This document shows positions 24,852-30,391 of a stretch of 33,748 nt of DNA, piece by piece. The position numbers and the translations under genes are program-made. Source of the stretch: a virus; the IMG/VR virus record IMGVR_UViG_3300027749_000313, positions 1-33,748 of that record. One strand, written 5' to 3'. Under the pieces are notes generated by a model. It saw nothing but the letters and a program-made list of their open reading frames with translations. It did no database searches and was not told the DNA's origin. The first letter of the stretch is position 1, and each line of letters starts with the position of its first letter.

Positions 24852-25668
24852 CTTGTAATCCTTTCCTCACTTCATTTTCATTCAGTTTAGGCAACTTGTC
24901 AAGGCTGCTTAACTGCGCTTTACCGGCGCCGCGACTGTTGTCGATTACCTGAATCTGCACTTTGCCGTTGTTTCGGTATTTGGCTGCCAATTGTTCAATT
25001 GCCTGGCGGGCGCCTAAATGGGTTTTTGCGTGTTCGGAAAGCGGGACGGTGCGGCCAGTTCCCATTTGTGATTCCATGCGTGACGCCCGTTTCAATGCGC
25101 CATTTTCCAAGGCTTCCACGGGGTCGCGGTAGGTGTAAATAATGTGAACCTTGCGGCCAGCATCTAAGGCTTGGGCGACCTTTTTATCTGCCGTTTCAAA
25201 CTTGTTCATGTTTGTGTCGTAAGTCATTTCAGCCCGACCGGCTGCTGAATTGACCTTTTTCACAATGTCCATACCGGTGGTTTTGCCCGCGCCTGTGCCG
25301 CCAGCCGTAAAAATTACGGTTGCGTCGCGGCCTTCAGGCGTTCTTTGCGCCAACTTGTCAGCGTATAAACGCTTGACAAAGGCGCTGGATGGTTCGTGTA
25401 CGTCAGCGGATTTGGTGCGGTCAGCGCGGTAATGCGGTGACAGTTCGCGGGCCACATCGGTGTTTAATGTGCGCCCTTCGTCTGATTCAGCCAGGCGTTG
25501 ATATTCCGCAACCAGGCCAGGATAGTCCGTTTGCAAGCGATCGGCATATTCCGACGTAATCGGATTTACCGGTTCCTCTTGCGGCTGCGGTGCAAGCGCG
25601 GAAAGCCGGTTTCCGACCGGCGGCTGGCCTGGCTGCACCGCCGCCATTGCTGACAGCGGGGTGGCCAT
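24760..25668 (-). CDS. Zeta-toxin-like P-loop kinase domain protein
   Basis: A 302-aa protein. Residues 115-131 read DATVIFTAGGTGAGKTT, a strong Walker A preceded by a beta strand. The segment before it (VARELSPHYRADRTKSADVH) and after it (KVHIIYTYRDPVEALENGAL, RTVPLSEHAKTHLGARQAI, KVQIQVIDNSRG) match the layout of zeta-toxin/UDP-sugar-kinase-like folds, including those in phage polyvalent proteins. The first 60 residues are Pro/Gln-rich. No epsilon-type antitoxin is adjacent. The substrate is unknown. TAATG overlaps the upstream stop. It is in the late region, so it may act late in infection or be packaged. Confidence 0.8.
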   Translation of the reverse strand: MATPLSAMAAVQPGQPPVGNRLSALAPQPQEEPVNPITSEYADRLQTDYPGLVAEYQRLAESDEGRTLNTDVARELSPHYRADRTKSADVHEPSSAFVKRLYADKLAQRTPEGRDATVIFTAGGTGAGKTTGMDIVKKVNSAAGRAEMTYDTNMNKFETADKKVAQALDAGRKVHIIYTYRDPVEALENGALKRASRMESQMGTGRTVPLSEHAKTHLGARQAIEQLAAKYRNNGKVQIQVIDNSRGAGKAQLSSLDKLPKLNENEVRKGLQDALERAKKSGAISDAIYRGTADYASAASGK

Positions 25669-25877
25669 TACTTAGCGCGGGTGTGCGTGTAGCAAACGCC
25701 GCTGCTGCGGCCGCCGTTGAATTGTTTGTCAGGGCTGATATTGTCAGCCTTGCCCATTGCAATTCCGTTTTTAATCATTCCGCTGCGTTCGCCGCTGGCG
25801 TCGCTGGCTTTTACGCCGGAAGGTTCTTTGGCGCTGCTGCCTTGGCCGTAGCCCTTGGGTTGTTGCATTGCTGACAT
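25668..25877 (-). CDS. Small Gly/Ser-rich phage protein (69 aa)
   Basis: A 69-aa protein, low complexity at first (QQPKGYGQGSSAKEPSGVKA), ending with FNGGRSSGVCYTHTRAK. I take the ATG at 25877 (AAAGG upstream) rather than the ATG at 25892, which has no ribosome site. The stop forms TAATG with the P-loop gene. Short proteins ending in a Gly-rich 'GVCYTH'-like segment appear in environmental phages; function unknown. Confidence 0.65.
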   Translation of the reverse strand: MSAMQQPKGYGQGSSAKEPSGVKASDASGERSGMIKNGIAMGKADNISPDKQFNGGRSSGVCYTHTRAK

Positions 25878-25888
25878 GGTTTTGCCTT

Positions 25889-26248
25889 TCATTTGAGGAA
25901 TCGAAGTTTATACAACGTGGAATTTATCAGGTCGGCGATTTCGTCAACCAGGTTTTGCAATTCCGTATCTTGCGGAAGTTCCTTGCGGGCGTCTTCCACA
26001 AAATCTTTTAAACTGGTGAAATATTCCACGGGGTTTTTGGCATTGTGGAATTCTTGCGGCCAGGATTTCAACTGTTCATAACGGCCCATAAAACATTCAG
26101 CGTAACTATCAACCAAATCAATTATGTCGTTGTAATAGTGCCGAAGGGCTTTGTGTTGTGCATAGGAATTCGTTGACAGATGCATGAAGTGTGCAACTGT
26201 TCCTGAATGCAGCAATGCTGCAACAAATTCTGCTGATTCGTTTTCCAT
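25889..26248 (-). CDS. DUF5856-family, Dps/ferritin-like helical protein
   Basis: A 119-aa all-helical protein. The run AHFMHLSTNSYAQHKALRHY, then IIDLVDSYAECFMGRY, is characteristic of DUF5856 proteins known from T4-like and other phages, whose pattern (His in helix 1, H-K-A-L, D-L-V-D-S, E) resembles the Dps/ferritin-like bundle. DNA protection or iron binding is possible but not demonstrated for the family as far as I know. It is the first gene after the terminator at 26265-26291. Confidence 0.8.
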   Translation of the reverse strand: MENESAEFVAALLHSGTVAHFMHLSTNSYAQHKALRHYYNDIIDLVDSYAECFMGRYEQLKSWPQEFHNAKNPVEYFTSLKDFVEDARKELPQDTELQNLVDEIADLINSTLYKLRFLK

Positions 26249-26264
26249 ATTTGCCCATGATAAT

Positions 26265-26291
26265 GGAAAAAAGCGGGGGGCGAAACCCCCG
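26265..26291 (-). terminator. Rho-independent terminator between early-left and late genes
   Basis: On the minus strand CGGGGG, a short TTTCG-type loop and CCCCCG pair, followed immediately by CTTTTTT. It starts at the end of the HNH gene and precedes the late block. Late genes beyond it would need their own promoter or antitermination; no antiterminator protein is recognised. Confidence 0.87.
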
Positions 26292-26292
26292 T

Positions 26293-26673
26293 TTAAGTCA
26301 ACTGCTCAAAAAACCGTTCCCATTCTGCCTCATTGGGGATTGGGACGTCAACTGGCCATTTGCCCCCATCAACCAGGCAATCAACCGTTTTTTTGTGCGC
26401 TGCCCACCAGGCTTGTTGCCGTTCGCGTTTTGTCCATTGGGCGCCTTGGTCAATGTCGTGGTGGCAATTCATGCAAAGCGCGGCCACCAGGTTGTCGTCG
26501 GCCTTGATGCCGCGGCCCTTGCCGCCGCCCCAATTAGTGTGTGCTGCCTGGACAAAATGACCGCTGCCGCACAATTGGCAATCCAGGCTGGCCACCAGGC
26601 GCAACAACTTTTTTGATCGAACGTAGGGGTGTTTTTGCATTTCCATAATTTGCCTTTTGCGCCAGCCGGTCAC
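26293..26673 (-). CDS. HNH-type nuclease (DUF1364/YbcO-like)
   Basis: A 126-aa protein. Cys32-x2-Cys35, then QAAHTNW (His45), GIKADDNLVAALCMNCHHDID (Cys67, Cys70, His71/His72) form a zinc-bound HNH-like site, as in the YbcO/DUF1364 nucleases that neighbour ninB in lambdoid phages. A DNA recombination or repair nuclease is the likely role. The GTG start at 26673 overlaps the ninB stop (GTGA) and has AAGGGGA seven bases upstream, so I keep it over the ATG at codon 10. Confidence 0.82.
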   Translation of the reverse strand: MTGWRKRQIMEMQKHPYVRSKKLLRLVASLDCQLCGSGHFVQAAHTNWGGGKGRGIKADDNLVAALCMNCHHDIDQGAQWTKRERQQAWWAAHKKTVDCLVDGGKWPVDVPIPNEAEWERFFEQLT

Positions 26674-27035
26674 GCTTCAATCCCCTTTTCAGCACACCAG
26701 GCCAGCAACCATTCAATAAATTCGGTGGCGTCGGGAATGGTGAATTTGTGCGTTTGCCAACCCAACTGGACGACGCGCTGGCCATCCAGGCTTGGCGACA
26801 CCTTGCCAATCTTGCGGTCGGTTTCGTGCGCCCATTGGTCAATCAACAGGCGCTTCCAATCGTCGGCCGTCCAGGTTGAACCGGCCACGCGCATGGCCAA
26901 ATAAATTTGGTAAATGATGGCGTGAAACATATCGTTTTGATCCGACGACCTTGTGGATCGCTTCACTTCCAAGCGCATTTTGTGGCCAGCCATCAAATTT
27001 TTGGCTTGCTGCGCGTTGTGTAGTTCGTAAATCAT
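26670..27035 (-). CDS. ninB: NinB-like recombination protein
   Basis: A 121-aa protein with RSSDQNDMFHAIIYQIYLAM, then TADDWKRLLIDQW and GQRVVQLGWQTHKFTIPDAT, the pattern of lambda NinB (Orf), which helps load recombinases on ssDNA. The start at 27035 has GGGGG upstream and overlaps the VRR-NUC stop (ATGA). The longer open frame to 27116 is a shadow of that gene. It sits between two nucleases in a recombination module. Confidence 0.88.
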   Translation of the reverse strand: MIYELHNAQQAKNLMAGHKMRLEVKRSTRSSDQNDMFHAIIYQIYLAMRVAGSTWTADDWKRLLIDQWAHETDRKIGKVSPSLDGQRVVQLGWQTHKFTIPDATEFIEWLLAWCAEKGIEA

Positions 27036-27319
27036 TTCAACACCCCCAACATTCGCAATGCCGCGTCCACGCCGTCCACAACGGCCAGGGGGCCGCCACG
27101 CCAGGCGCCGTGCCACTTCAATTGGTCTTCAGTCAAACGCCGATCCGAAGGCGTTTTGCTGCCATCTTTAATTTCCATAAGCAACGTCTTGCCTTGAAAT
27201 CCCACCAACAAATCAGGTACACCTTTGCCAGTAGCCGCCAAAGACTGAACCGTAGCGCCAGCCGTGCGTAATGCCAATACAACTTGTTCATGATTTGCGT
27301 CAATCCTTGCGGCTCTCAT
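27032..27319 (-). CDS. VRR-NUC nuclease (putative junction resolvase)
   Basis: A 95-aa protein of the PD-(D/E)XK superfamily: HEQVVLALRTAGATV, GVPDLLVGFQGKTLLMEIKDG (the D...E-x-K catalytic core) and LTEDQLKWHGAWRGGPLAVV are all in family order. It is single-domain, as in phage VRR-NUC proteins proposed to resolve branched DNA. The ATG at 27319 overlaps the stop of a 36-codon gene (ATGA); a TTG six codons upstream is less likely. Confidence 0.9.
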   Translation of the reverse strand: MRAARIDANHEQVVLALRTAGATVQSLAATGKGVPDLLVGFQGKTLLMEIKDGSKTPSDRRLTEDQLKWHGAWRGGPLAVVDGVDAALRMLGVLK

Positions 27320-27426
27320 TTTTTGATTCCAAACCAACGTCTTCCAATTTGAATGCCAATGCCATATCTTGAAAAAAACAAAATTCCAAAACCAACGCTG
27401 TGCATTTTTTGAACATCAATTTTCAT
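27316..27426 (-). CDS. 36-aa hydrophobic/basic small protein
   Basis: A gene too short for most callers, filling the only gap between its neighbours. The ATG at 27426 has AAGGA eight bases upstream and overlaps the previous stop (ATGA); its own TGA overlaps the VRR-NUC ATG (ATGA). The product contains SVGFGILFFSRYGIGIQIGR and ends RRWFGIKK, amphipathic and cationic. Double coupling plus a good ribosome site argue for real translation. Function unknown. Confidence 0.7.
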   Translation of the reverse strand: MKIDVQKMHSVGFGILFFSRYGIGIQIGRRWFGIKK

Positions 27427-27683
27427 TTTGTTTTTTCCTTATTCATATCTTGCCGCAATGTATGCGCTGCACCAGGGCCGCGGATTTTCTCGATTTTCGC
27501 TATCGTGTCCATCCACCACCCGTTCGCAAACCTGGTTCCCCTCTCGCGCTGGTGCAATTTCCACCGGCGCAACCAATCCCTGGCTTCGCATTCCCGCCGC
27601 CAGGCTTCCGACCAGGTGGGTTTCTCGCCATCCGGCAAGGTCGCCGGTTGCAATAAGGGCTGCGGTGATTTGGTCGAAGTCAA
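27423..27683 (-). CDS. Small phage protein with WR-x-ECEAR motif, TTG start
   Basis: An 86-aa protein. PTWSEAWRRECEARDWLRR, then DTIAKIEKIRGPGAAHTLRQ, follows a pattern I associate with DUF7696-like phage proteins ('WRxECEAR...RG..AA..L'); function unknown. The only sensible start is a TTG at 27683 with GAGGGG seven bases upstream; the first internal ATG (residue 58 or so) lies after the conserved part. It overlaps almost completely with another plausible frame (27439-27738). Confidence 0.65.
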   Translation of the reverse strand: MTSTKSPQPLLQPATLPDGEKPTWSEAWRRECEARDWLRRWKLHQRERGTRFANGWWMDTIAKIEKIRGPGAAHTLRQDMNKEKTK

Positions 27684-27738
27684 AAGTTTGCCCCTCTTGA
27701 ATTTTGTTTAACAAAAAATGGCCTTCATTGCGTGTCAT
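27439..27738 (-). CDS. Overlapping small protein (99 aa) in a second frame
   Basis: A 99-aa frame beginning at ATG 27738, 14 bases inside the end of the upstream gene. The N-terminus (HFLLNKIQEGQTFDFDQITA, ALIATGDL) looks like known phage small proteins, and the first 18 codons are not covered by any other frame. The rest (WRETHLVGSLAAGMRSQGL, PWCSAYIAARYE) overlaps the 86-aa gene. Upstream GGAAAAAA is a weak ribosome site. Both frames may be real, or the N-terminal part may be real and the end fortuitous. Confidence 0.5.
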   Translation of the reverse strand: MTRNEGHFLLNKIQEGQTFDFDQITAALIATGDLAGWRETHLVGSLAAGMRSQGLVAPVEIAPAREGNQVCERVVDGHDSENRENPRPWCSAYIAARYE

Positions 27739-27955
27739 TTTTTTCCATTTCGGCTTTTAATTTTGGGTAATGTTGGCCAACGGAAATCAATGTAGATATT
27801 GCGGTTTTTTCATTAAAACCATATTTCAAATGCTGTTTTAGGTTTAAATGCGCCGAAGCCAACAAACCATAAATTTCGTTGCATTCACGCTGTTTGGCTG
27901 AAATTTGACTTTTTAAAATTTCAATTTCTAATTTGGAATTTTGATCTGTTGTCAT
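27725..27955 (-). CDS. 76-aa coiled-coil protein
   Basis: A 76-aa protein, LEIEILKSQISAKQRECNEI followed by further helical heptads and KLKAEMEKNDTQ; one predicted coiled coil. Coding AT content is higher than in its neighbours. The ATG overlaps the P-like gene's stop (ATGA) with AGGA upstream. Unknown function; probably early. Confidence 0.68.
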   Translation of the reverse strand: MTTDQNSKLEIEILKSQISAKQRECNEIYGLLASAHLNLKQHLKYGFNEKTAISTLISVGQHYPKLKAEMEKNDTQ

Positions 27956-28341
27956 TTAGGCATCCTCAAATGTTGAGTCATTTCGCGTAATTTGGCCAAC
28001 GCTTCCACCTTTGCTTTTTCGGTGGCAATTCGTTCGTGCAATGTCGGCTGCCTGGTTATCAGCGTTTCAGGTTTGTCAGGAATGCGCGGGCCATCGATCA
28101 ACAATTTTTTGAATGCCAGGGCTGACGGTGGCCGGTCGGGGTTCATGTGCTGCAACGCGTAATCCATCTTTGGCCGGTAGGTCAGGCCGCGGCCGCATTC
28201 GTCAATCCACACTTGGCGAATCAGGTTGGGGTCAACGTCGCGCCAATGGTTGGCAAACGTGGCGCCATAAATCGCGTTCATTTTGCTGAACACGTAATCA
28301 AAGCCGCTTTCGGCATCACAAAAGTCGTTTGCGTTCCACAT
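27952..28341 (-). CDS. Replication-associated protein (lambda P-like position)
   Basis: A 129-aa protein: FSKMNAIYGATFANHWRDVD, then WIDECGRGLTYRPKMDYAL and PDRPPSALAFKKLLI. This pattern recalls the C-terminal domain of phage P-type replication proteins that recruit the host helicase, and it follows a DUF1376 initiation-type gene just as P follows O. GGAGGTG precedes the ATG, which lies 26 bases inside the upstream gene. No Walker motif, so it is not a DnaC-type ATPase. The P-like role is tentative. Confidence 0.62.
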   Translation of the reverse strand: MWNANDFCDAESGFDYVFSKMNAIYGATFANHWRDVDPNLIRQVWIDECGRGLTYRPKMDYALQHMNPDRPPSALAFKKLLIDGPRIPDKPETLITRQPTLHERIATEKAKVEALAKLREMTQHLRMPK

Positions 28342-29080
28342 CGGACACCTCCACGGTTTGCTCAGGTTTTGCCCAAAACGGGGCTGGTACTGGTTTTGGT
28401 GTTGCCAGGCCGCGGGTAAGGGCTGCCATTTGCGCCAAACGGGCCTCTGACGCTGTTTTCTTGGCTGCCTGTTGCCGACGTACCCAATTGCGCCAGGTGG
28501 CCGTCCAATCGGTTTTTACGCCCTTTTGGCCAGGCTGCGCGATCCAGTAGTCGCGGAACCCCTCAAACGTTTCCCGCGGATCAAGTTCAGGCCGGTGTTG
28601 GTGACAAAAAGAAACCCATTCATCCGACAGCGGAAAGTCAGGGGCCAGGCGCGTCCCGCGCTGGCTCTCTCTCTTTGGTTTTATGGTTAATGGTTTGTGG
28701 TTAGTGGTTAGTTGCACATCCGTTGAACACTCGTTCAACACCTGTTCAACACCTGTTGCGCTGTTGTGCTTCCGACGTTCAGCGGATGCCCGACCGGCGT
28801 TGGATTTTTTCTCCAGGAATGTTCGGTACTCTGCGATTTCCTGGTCGCATCGTGTGTGATGCCATCCGTTTTCAGCCAGCCAAAAAAACGATTCCAACAG
28901 CAATTCCGTTTCTTCAACGGTCGCGCCAATTTGGAAAGCCAGGATTTTGGTGTCAGGCTTCAGGGGTTTTTCGGTGTCGTAGTACATCCACAACAACCGC
29001 AAATAGGCCATTGCTTGGCCGTCGGTCAACCTGGCGGTGGCTTTTATAAAGTCACCAATGTGATGCTGGTAATAGTGCAT
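28316..29080 (-). CDS. DUF1376/YdaU-like replication initiation protein
   Basis: A 254-aa protein. The N-terminal 85 residues (MHYYQHHIGDFIKATARLTD, AYLRLLWMYYDTEKPL, FFWLAENGWHHTRCDQEI) form the DUF1376 winged-helix-like domain found in phage replication initiators. A basic/disordered linker (residues 90-155) follows, then FPLSDEWVSFCHQHRPEL and DYWIAQPG...DWTATWRNWVRRQ, the C-terminal domain common to these proteins. The ATG at 29080 (GAGGG upstream) is better than a GTG seven codons earlier. It probably opens the origin and loads the replisome. Confidence 0.82.
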   Translation of the reverse strand: MHYYQHHIGDFIKATARLTDGQAMAYLRLLWMYYDTEKPLKPDTKILAFQIGATVEETELLLESFFWLAENGWHHTRCDQEIAEYRTFLEKKSNAGRASAERRKHNSATGVEQVLNECSTDVQLTTNHKPLTIKPKRESQRGTRLAPDFPLSDEWVSFCHQHRPELDPRETFEGFRDYWIAQPGQKGVKTDWTATWRNWVRRQQAAKKTASEARLAQMAALTRGLATPKPVPAPFWAKPEQTVEVSDVERKRLL

Positions 29081-29182
29081 TTTTCCCTCACTCTGTCCCA
29101 CATAAAAAAGAAATCACGGCGGCGGGTGGGCTCGCTTTTCGGGTGGCTCATGACTTCCACCCTAGCCGGATTCCAACAAATT

Positions 29183-29341
29183 CTAGCCCTTAAACCATTT
29201 CGGACGCAACGCTTTCAACTGCCAAACCCGTGCCGACGGAACATCGCTTCCCCATTGGCTAACGGCCGCCCTGGTGATTCCCAACAGTTCGGCCAAAGCC
29301 TTGGCCGATCCAGCCAGTTTGATTGCTTTTTCTTTATCCAT
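29183..29341 (-). CDS. Cro-like helix-turn-helix repressor (52 aa)
   Basis: Too short for the usual cut-off. The product reads IKLAGSAKALAELLGITRAA then VSQWGSDVPSARVWQLKALR: helix, turn, helix with Q-W at the start of the recognition region, very like P22 Cro ('AVAKALGISDAAVSQWK'). It is transcribed leftward from a promoter whose predicted start coincides with its ATG. The adjacent TTAAG-N4-CTTAA sites are its likely operators. No CI-type partner was found. Confidence 0.85.
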   Translation of the reverse strand: MDKEKAIKLAGSAKALAELLGITRAAVSQWGSDVPSARVWQLKALRPKWFKG

Positions 29342-29347
29342 CTTTCC

Positions 29348-29376
29348 ATGTTAAGCGGCCTTGCAAATCTTGTCAA
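29348..29376 (-). promoter_or_regulatory. Leftward sigma70-like promoter for cro-like/replication operon
   Basis: Minus strand TTGACA, 17-bp spacer, TAACAT. The -10 ends seven bases before the first base of the Cro-like gene's ATG (29341), so the mRNA should start at or next to that ATG, giving a leaderless or nearly leaderless transcript. Operator A overlaps the -10 and spacer, which predicts autorepression. Confidence 0.78.
29351..29364. promoter_or_regulatory. Operator A, TTAAG-N4-CTTGC
   Basis: Copy of the inverted repeat TTAAG-N4-CTTAA with two mismatches in the right arm. It covers the -10/spacer of the leftward promoter and is ten bases from the Cro-like ATG. Confidence 0.6.
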
Positions 29377-29397
29377 GAGTGGCAATACCTGACAAAG

Positions 29398-29411
29398 TTA
29401 AGGGGGCTTTA
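29398..29411. promoter_or_regulatory. Operator B, TTAAG-N4-CTTTA
   Basis: Copy of the inverted repeat with one mismatch, midway between the two divergent promoters (47 bp from A, 36 bp from C, start to start). Confidence 0.62.
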
Positions 29412-29421
29412 CAAATAGTGT

Positions 29422-29450
29422 TTGACAATGTTGTTAAGCGGGCTTAATAT
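29422..29450 (+). promoter_or_regulatory. Rightward sigma70-like promoter 1
   Basis: TTGACA, exactly 17 bp, TAATAT: near-consensus. The predicted start is the A at 29457, first base of ATGCCCTAAC. It drives the LPD29 gene and the early-right operon. Operator C lies across the spacer and -10. Confidence 0.9.
29434..29447. promoter_or_regulatory. Operator C, TTAAG-N4-CTTAA (perfect)
   Basis: A perfect TTAAGC-GG-GCTTAA inverted repeat placed between -35 and -10 of rightward promoter 1. Binding here would directly block RNA polymerase. Confidence 0.72.
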
Positions 29451-29456
29451 TCACCT

Positions 29457-29502
29457 ATGCCCTAACAAATTGCACGGGGTCTTTTAAAAGGAAATCAAAA
29501 TG
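29457..29502 (+). repeat. Leader repeat copy 1 (ATGCCCTAAC ... GGGTCTTTTAAAAGG)
   Basis: The 5' leader of the LPD29 gene. It shares ATGCCCTAAC, GGGTCTTTTAAAA, GGAAAT and AAAATG with the leader at 30355-30391; copy 1 has an extra nine or so bases in the middle. It includes a TTTTAAAA palindrome next to the AAAGGA ribosome site. Confidence 0.82.
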
Positions 29503-30048
29503 TCAAATCGTAAATACCTCTCATGCGCCGAAACCGCAAAACTCATTCGCGCTGCTCTCAAAGAATCTTTTCCTGGCGTAAAGTTTGCCGTCCGTTCTAG
29601 CGTTTATTCCGGCGGCGCCAGCATCAATATTCGTTACGAAAACGGCCCAACTTACAACCAGGTCAAAGCGGTGGCCGGTATGTTTGAAGGTTCTTATTTC
29701 GACGGAATGACCGATTACAAAGGCAGCAATTACGGCGCCTTGGATGGCCAGGAAGTTCGGTTCGGTGCTGACTTTGTTTTTGTCAATCGCAAATTTACAA
29801 AAGCATTTTTGGAAGGCGCAGTCGAAGCGGCTTGCAAATACTACGGTTACGCAATGCCTGTCATTACCGACGGTTACGACAGCGCCTACATTGCCGACCG
29901 GTTGGATTACGAAGCAAATCGCTGCATCATGGCCAAGGTTGAGGAAATCAGCCTTTGCGATACAAAGGAAAGCGCCACCCTGGCCCGTGTCGGGTTCTTG
30001 GGTGACGACGGTTACGGTTGGAATGCTGTTGGCCGCAAGGCCGCATAA
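29500..30048 (+). CDS. Stand-alone LPD29-domain protein
   Basis: A 182-aa protein. AETAKLIRAALKESFPGVKF, then AVRSSVYSGGASINIRYENG, and FDGMTDYKG...GADFVFVNRKF match the LPD29 domain, originally noticed inside large polyvalent proteins carried by phages and conjugative elements; activity unknown, with host takeover or defence evasion suggested for the class. It is the first gene of the early-right operon, under a near-consensus promoter and operator C, so it is probably made at once after infection. AAAAGGA precedes the ATG. Confidence 0.83.
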   Translation: MSNRKYLSCAETAKLIRAALKESFPGVKFAVRSSVYSGGASINIRYENGPTYNQVKAVAGMFEGSYFDGMTDYKGSNYGALDGQEVRFGADFVFVNRKFTKAFLEGAVEAACKYYGYAMPVITDGYDSAYIADRLDYEANRCIMAKVEEISLCDTKESATLARVGFLGDDGYGWNAVGRKAA

Positions 30049-30058
30049 AGGGGACGCC

Positions 30059-30157
30059 ATGAACCGCGAACCAACCGATTGGGAAGTTTTGGGGATGGCG
30101 CTGGTGGCAGCACCGGCCATCTATGTTTTGATTTGGCTTGCAATGGCCATCTTTTAA
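30059..30157 (+). CDS. 32-aa single-pass membrane peptide
   Basis: A short gene with AAGGGGA just before the ATG. It encodes NREPTDWEVL followed by one hydrophobic helix (ALVAAPAIYVLIWLAMAIF) reaching the C-terminus, so it should be a tail-anchored inner-membrane peptide. It lies between two well-placed early genes. Function unknown; membrane or superinfection effects are possible. Confidence 0.62.
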   Translation: MNREPTDWEVLGMALVAAPAIYVLIWLAMAIF

Positions 30158-30167
30158 GGGGAACGAA

Positions 30168-30335
30168 ATGACAATCCGAATCACCAGGGTACATCGCGGG
30201 GGCCGCGTGTTCTACGCCGCCACCGTCAGCGGCGTTTACCTGGAACGCGCCAGCCTGGCCGAATTGCGTGAAGCAATTGCAGTTCGTGAAAGATTTGCAA
30301 AAATATTTGCTGATCCTATTGACACCGCAAGTTAA
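30168..30335 (+). CDS. 55-aa basic early protein
   Basis: A 55-aa protein, TIRITRVHRGGRVFYAATVS then a helix (ASLAELREAIAVRERFAKIF). A beta-beta-alpha layout of this size could bind nucleic acid, but I recognise no family. The ATG at 30168 has AAGGGGA upstream; the open frame extends ten codons further up without a ribosome site. Rightward promoter 2 begins inside its 3' end. Confidence 0.68.
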   Translation: MTIRITRVHRGGRVFYAATVSGVYLERASLAELREAIAVRERFAKIFADPIDTAS

Positions 30336-30348
30336 GTTGGCTTAAAAT
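30319..30348 (+). promoter_or_regulatory. Rightward sigma70-like promoter 2
   Basis: TTGACA, 18 bp, TAAAAT, overlapping the end of the 55-aa gene. The predicted start at 30355 is again the A of ATGCCCTAAC. Operator D sits in the spacer and -10, just as operator C does in promoter 1. Confidence 0.78.
30332..30345. promoter_or_regulatory. Operator D, TTAAG-N4-CTTAA (perfect arms)
   Basis: The same inverted repeat with both five-base arms intact, 0.9 kb from the other three, in the spacer/-10 of rightward promoter 2. Its matching position argues for a shared regulator. Confidence 0.7.
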
Positions 30349-30354
30349 CACATC

Positions 30355-30391
30355 ATGCCCTAACGGGTCTTTTAAAAAGGAAATTAAAATG
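30355..30391 (+). repeat. Leader repeat copy 2
   Basis: Shares ATGCCCTAAC, GGGTCTTTTAAAA, GGAAAT and AAAATG with copy 1 at 29457-29502. Together with promoter and operator, about 70-80 bp are duplicated as a cassette. Confidence 0.82.

Noticed and set aside
25668-26248. Toxin-antitoxin pair of the zeta-like protein with the 69-aa or DUF5856 protein
   Set aside because: Neither neighbour resembles epsilon antitoxins; DUF5856 is a known independent family, and the 69-aa protein is low complexity.
29045-29151. Small minus-strand frame starting MSHPKSEPTRRRDFF, about 35 codons, between the Cro-like and DUF1376 genes
   Set aside because: It has a fair GGTGGA site but runs into the DUF1376 coding start out of frame, and the composition gives no sign of a conserved protein. 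Could be real; not supported enough.
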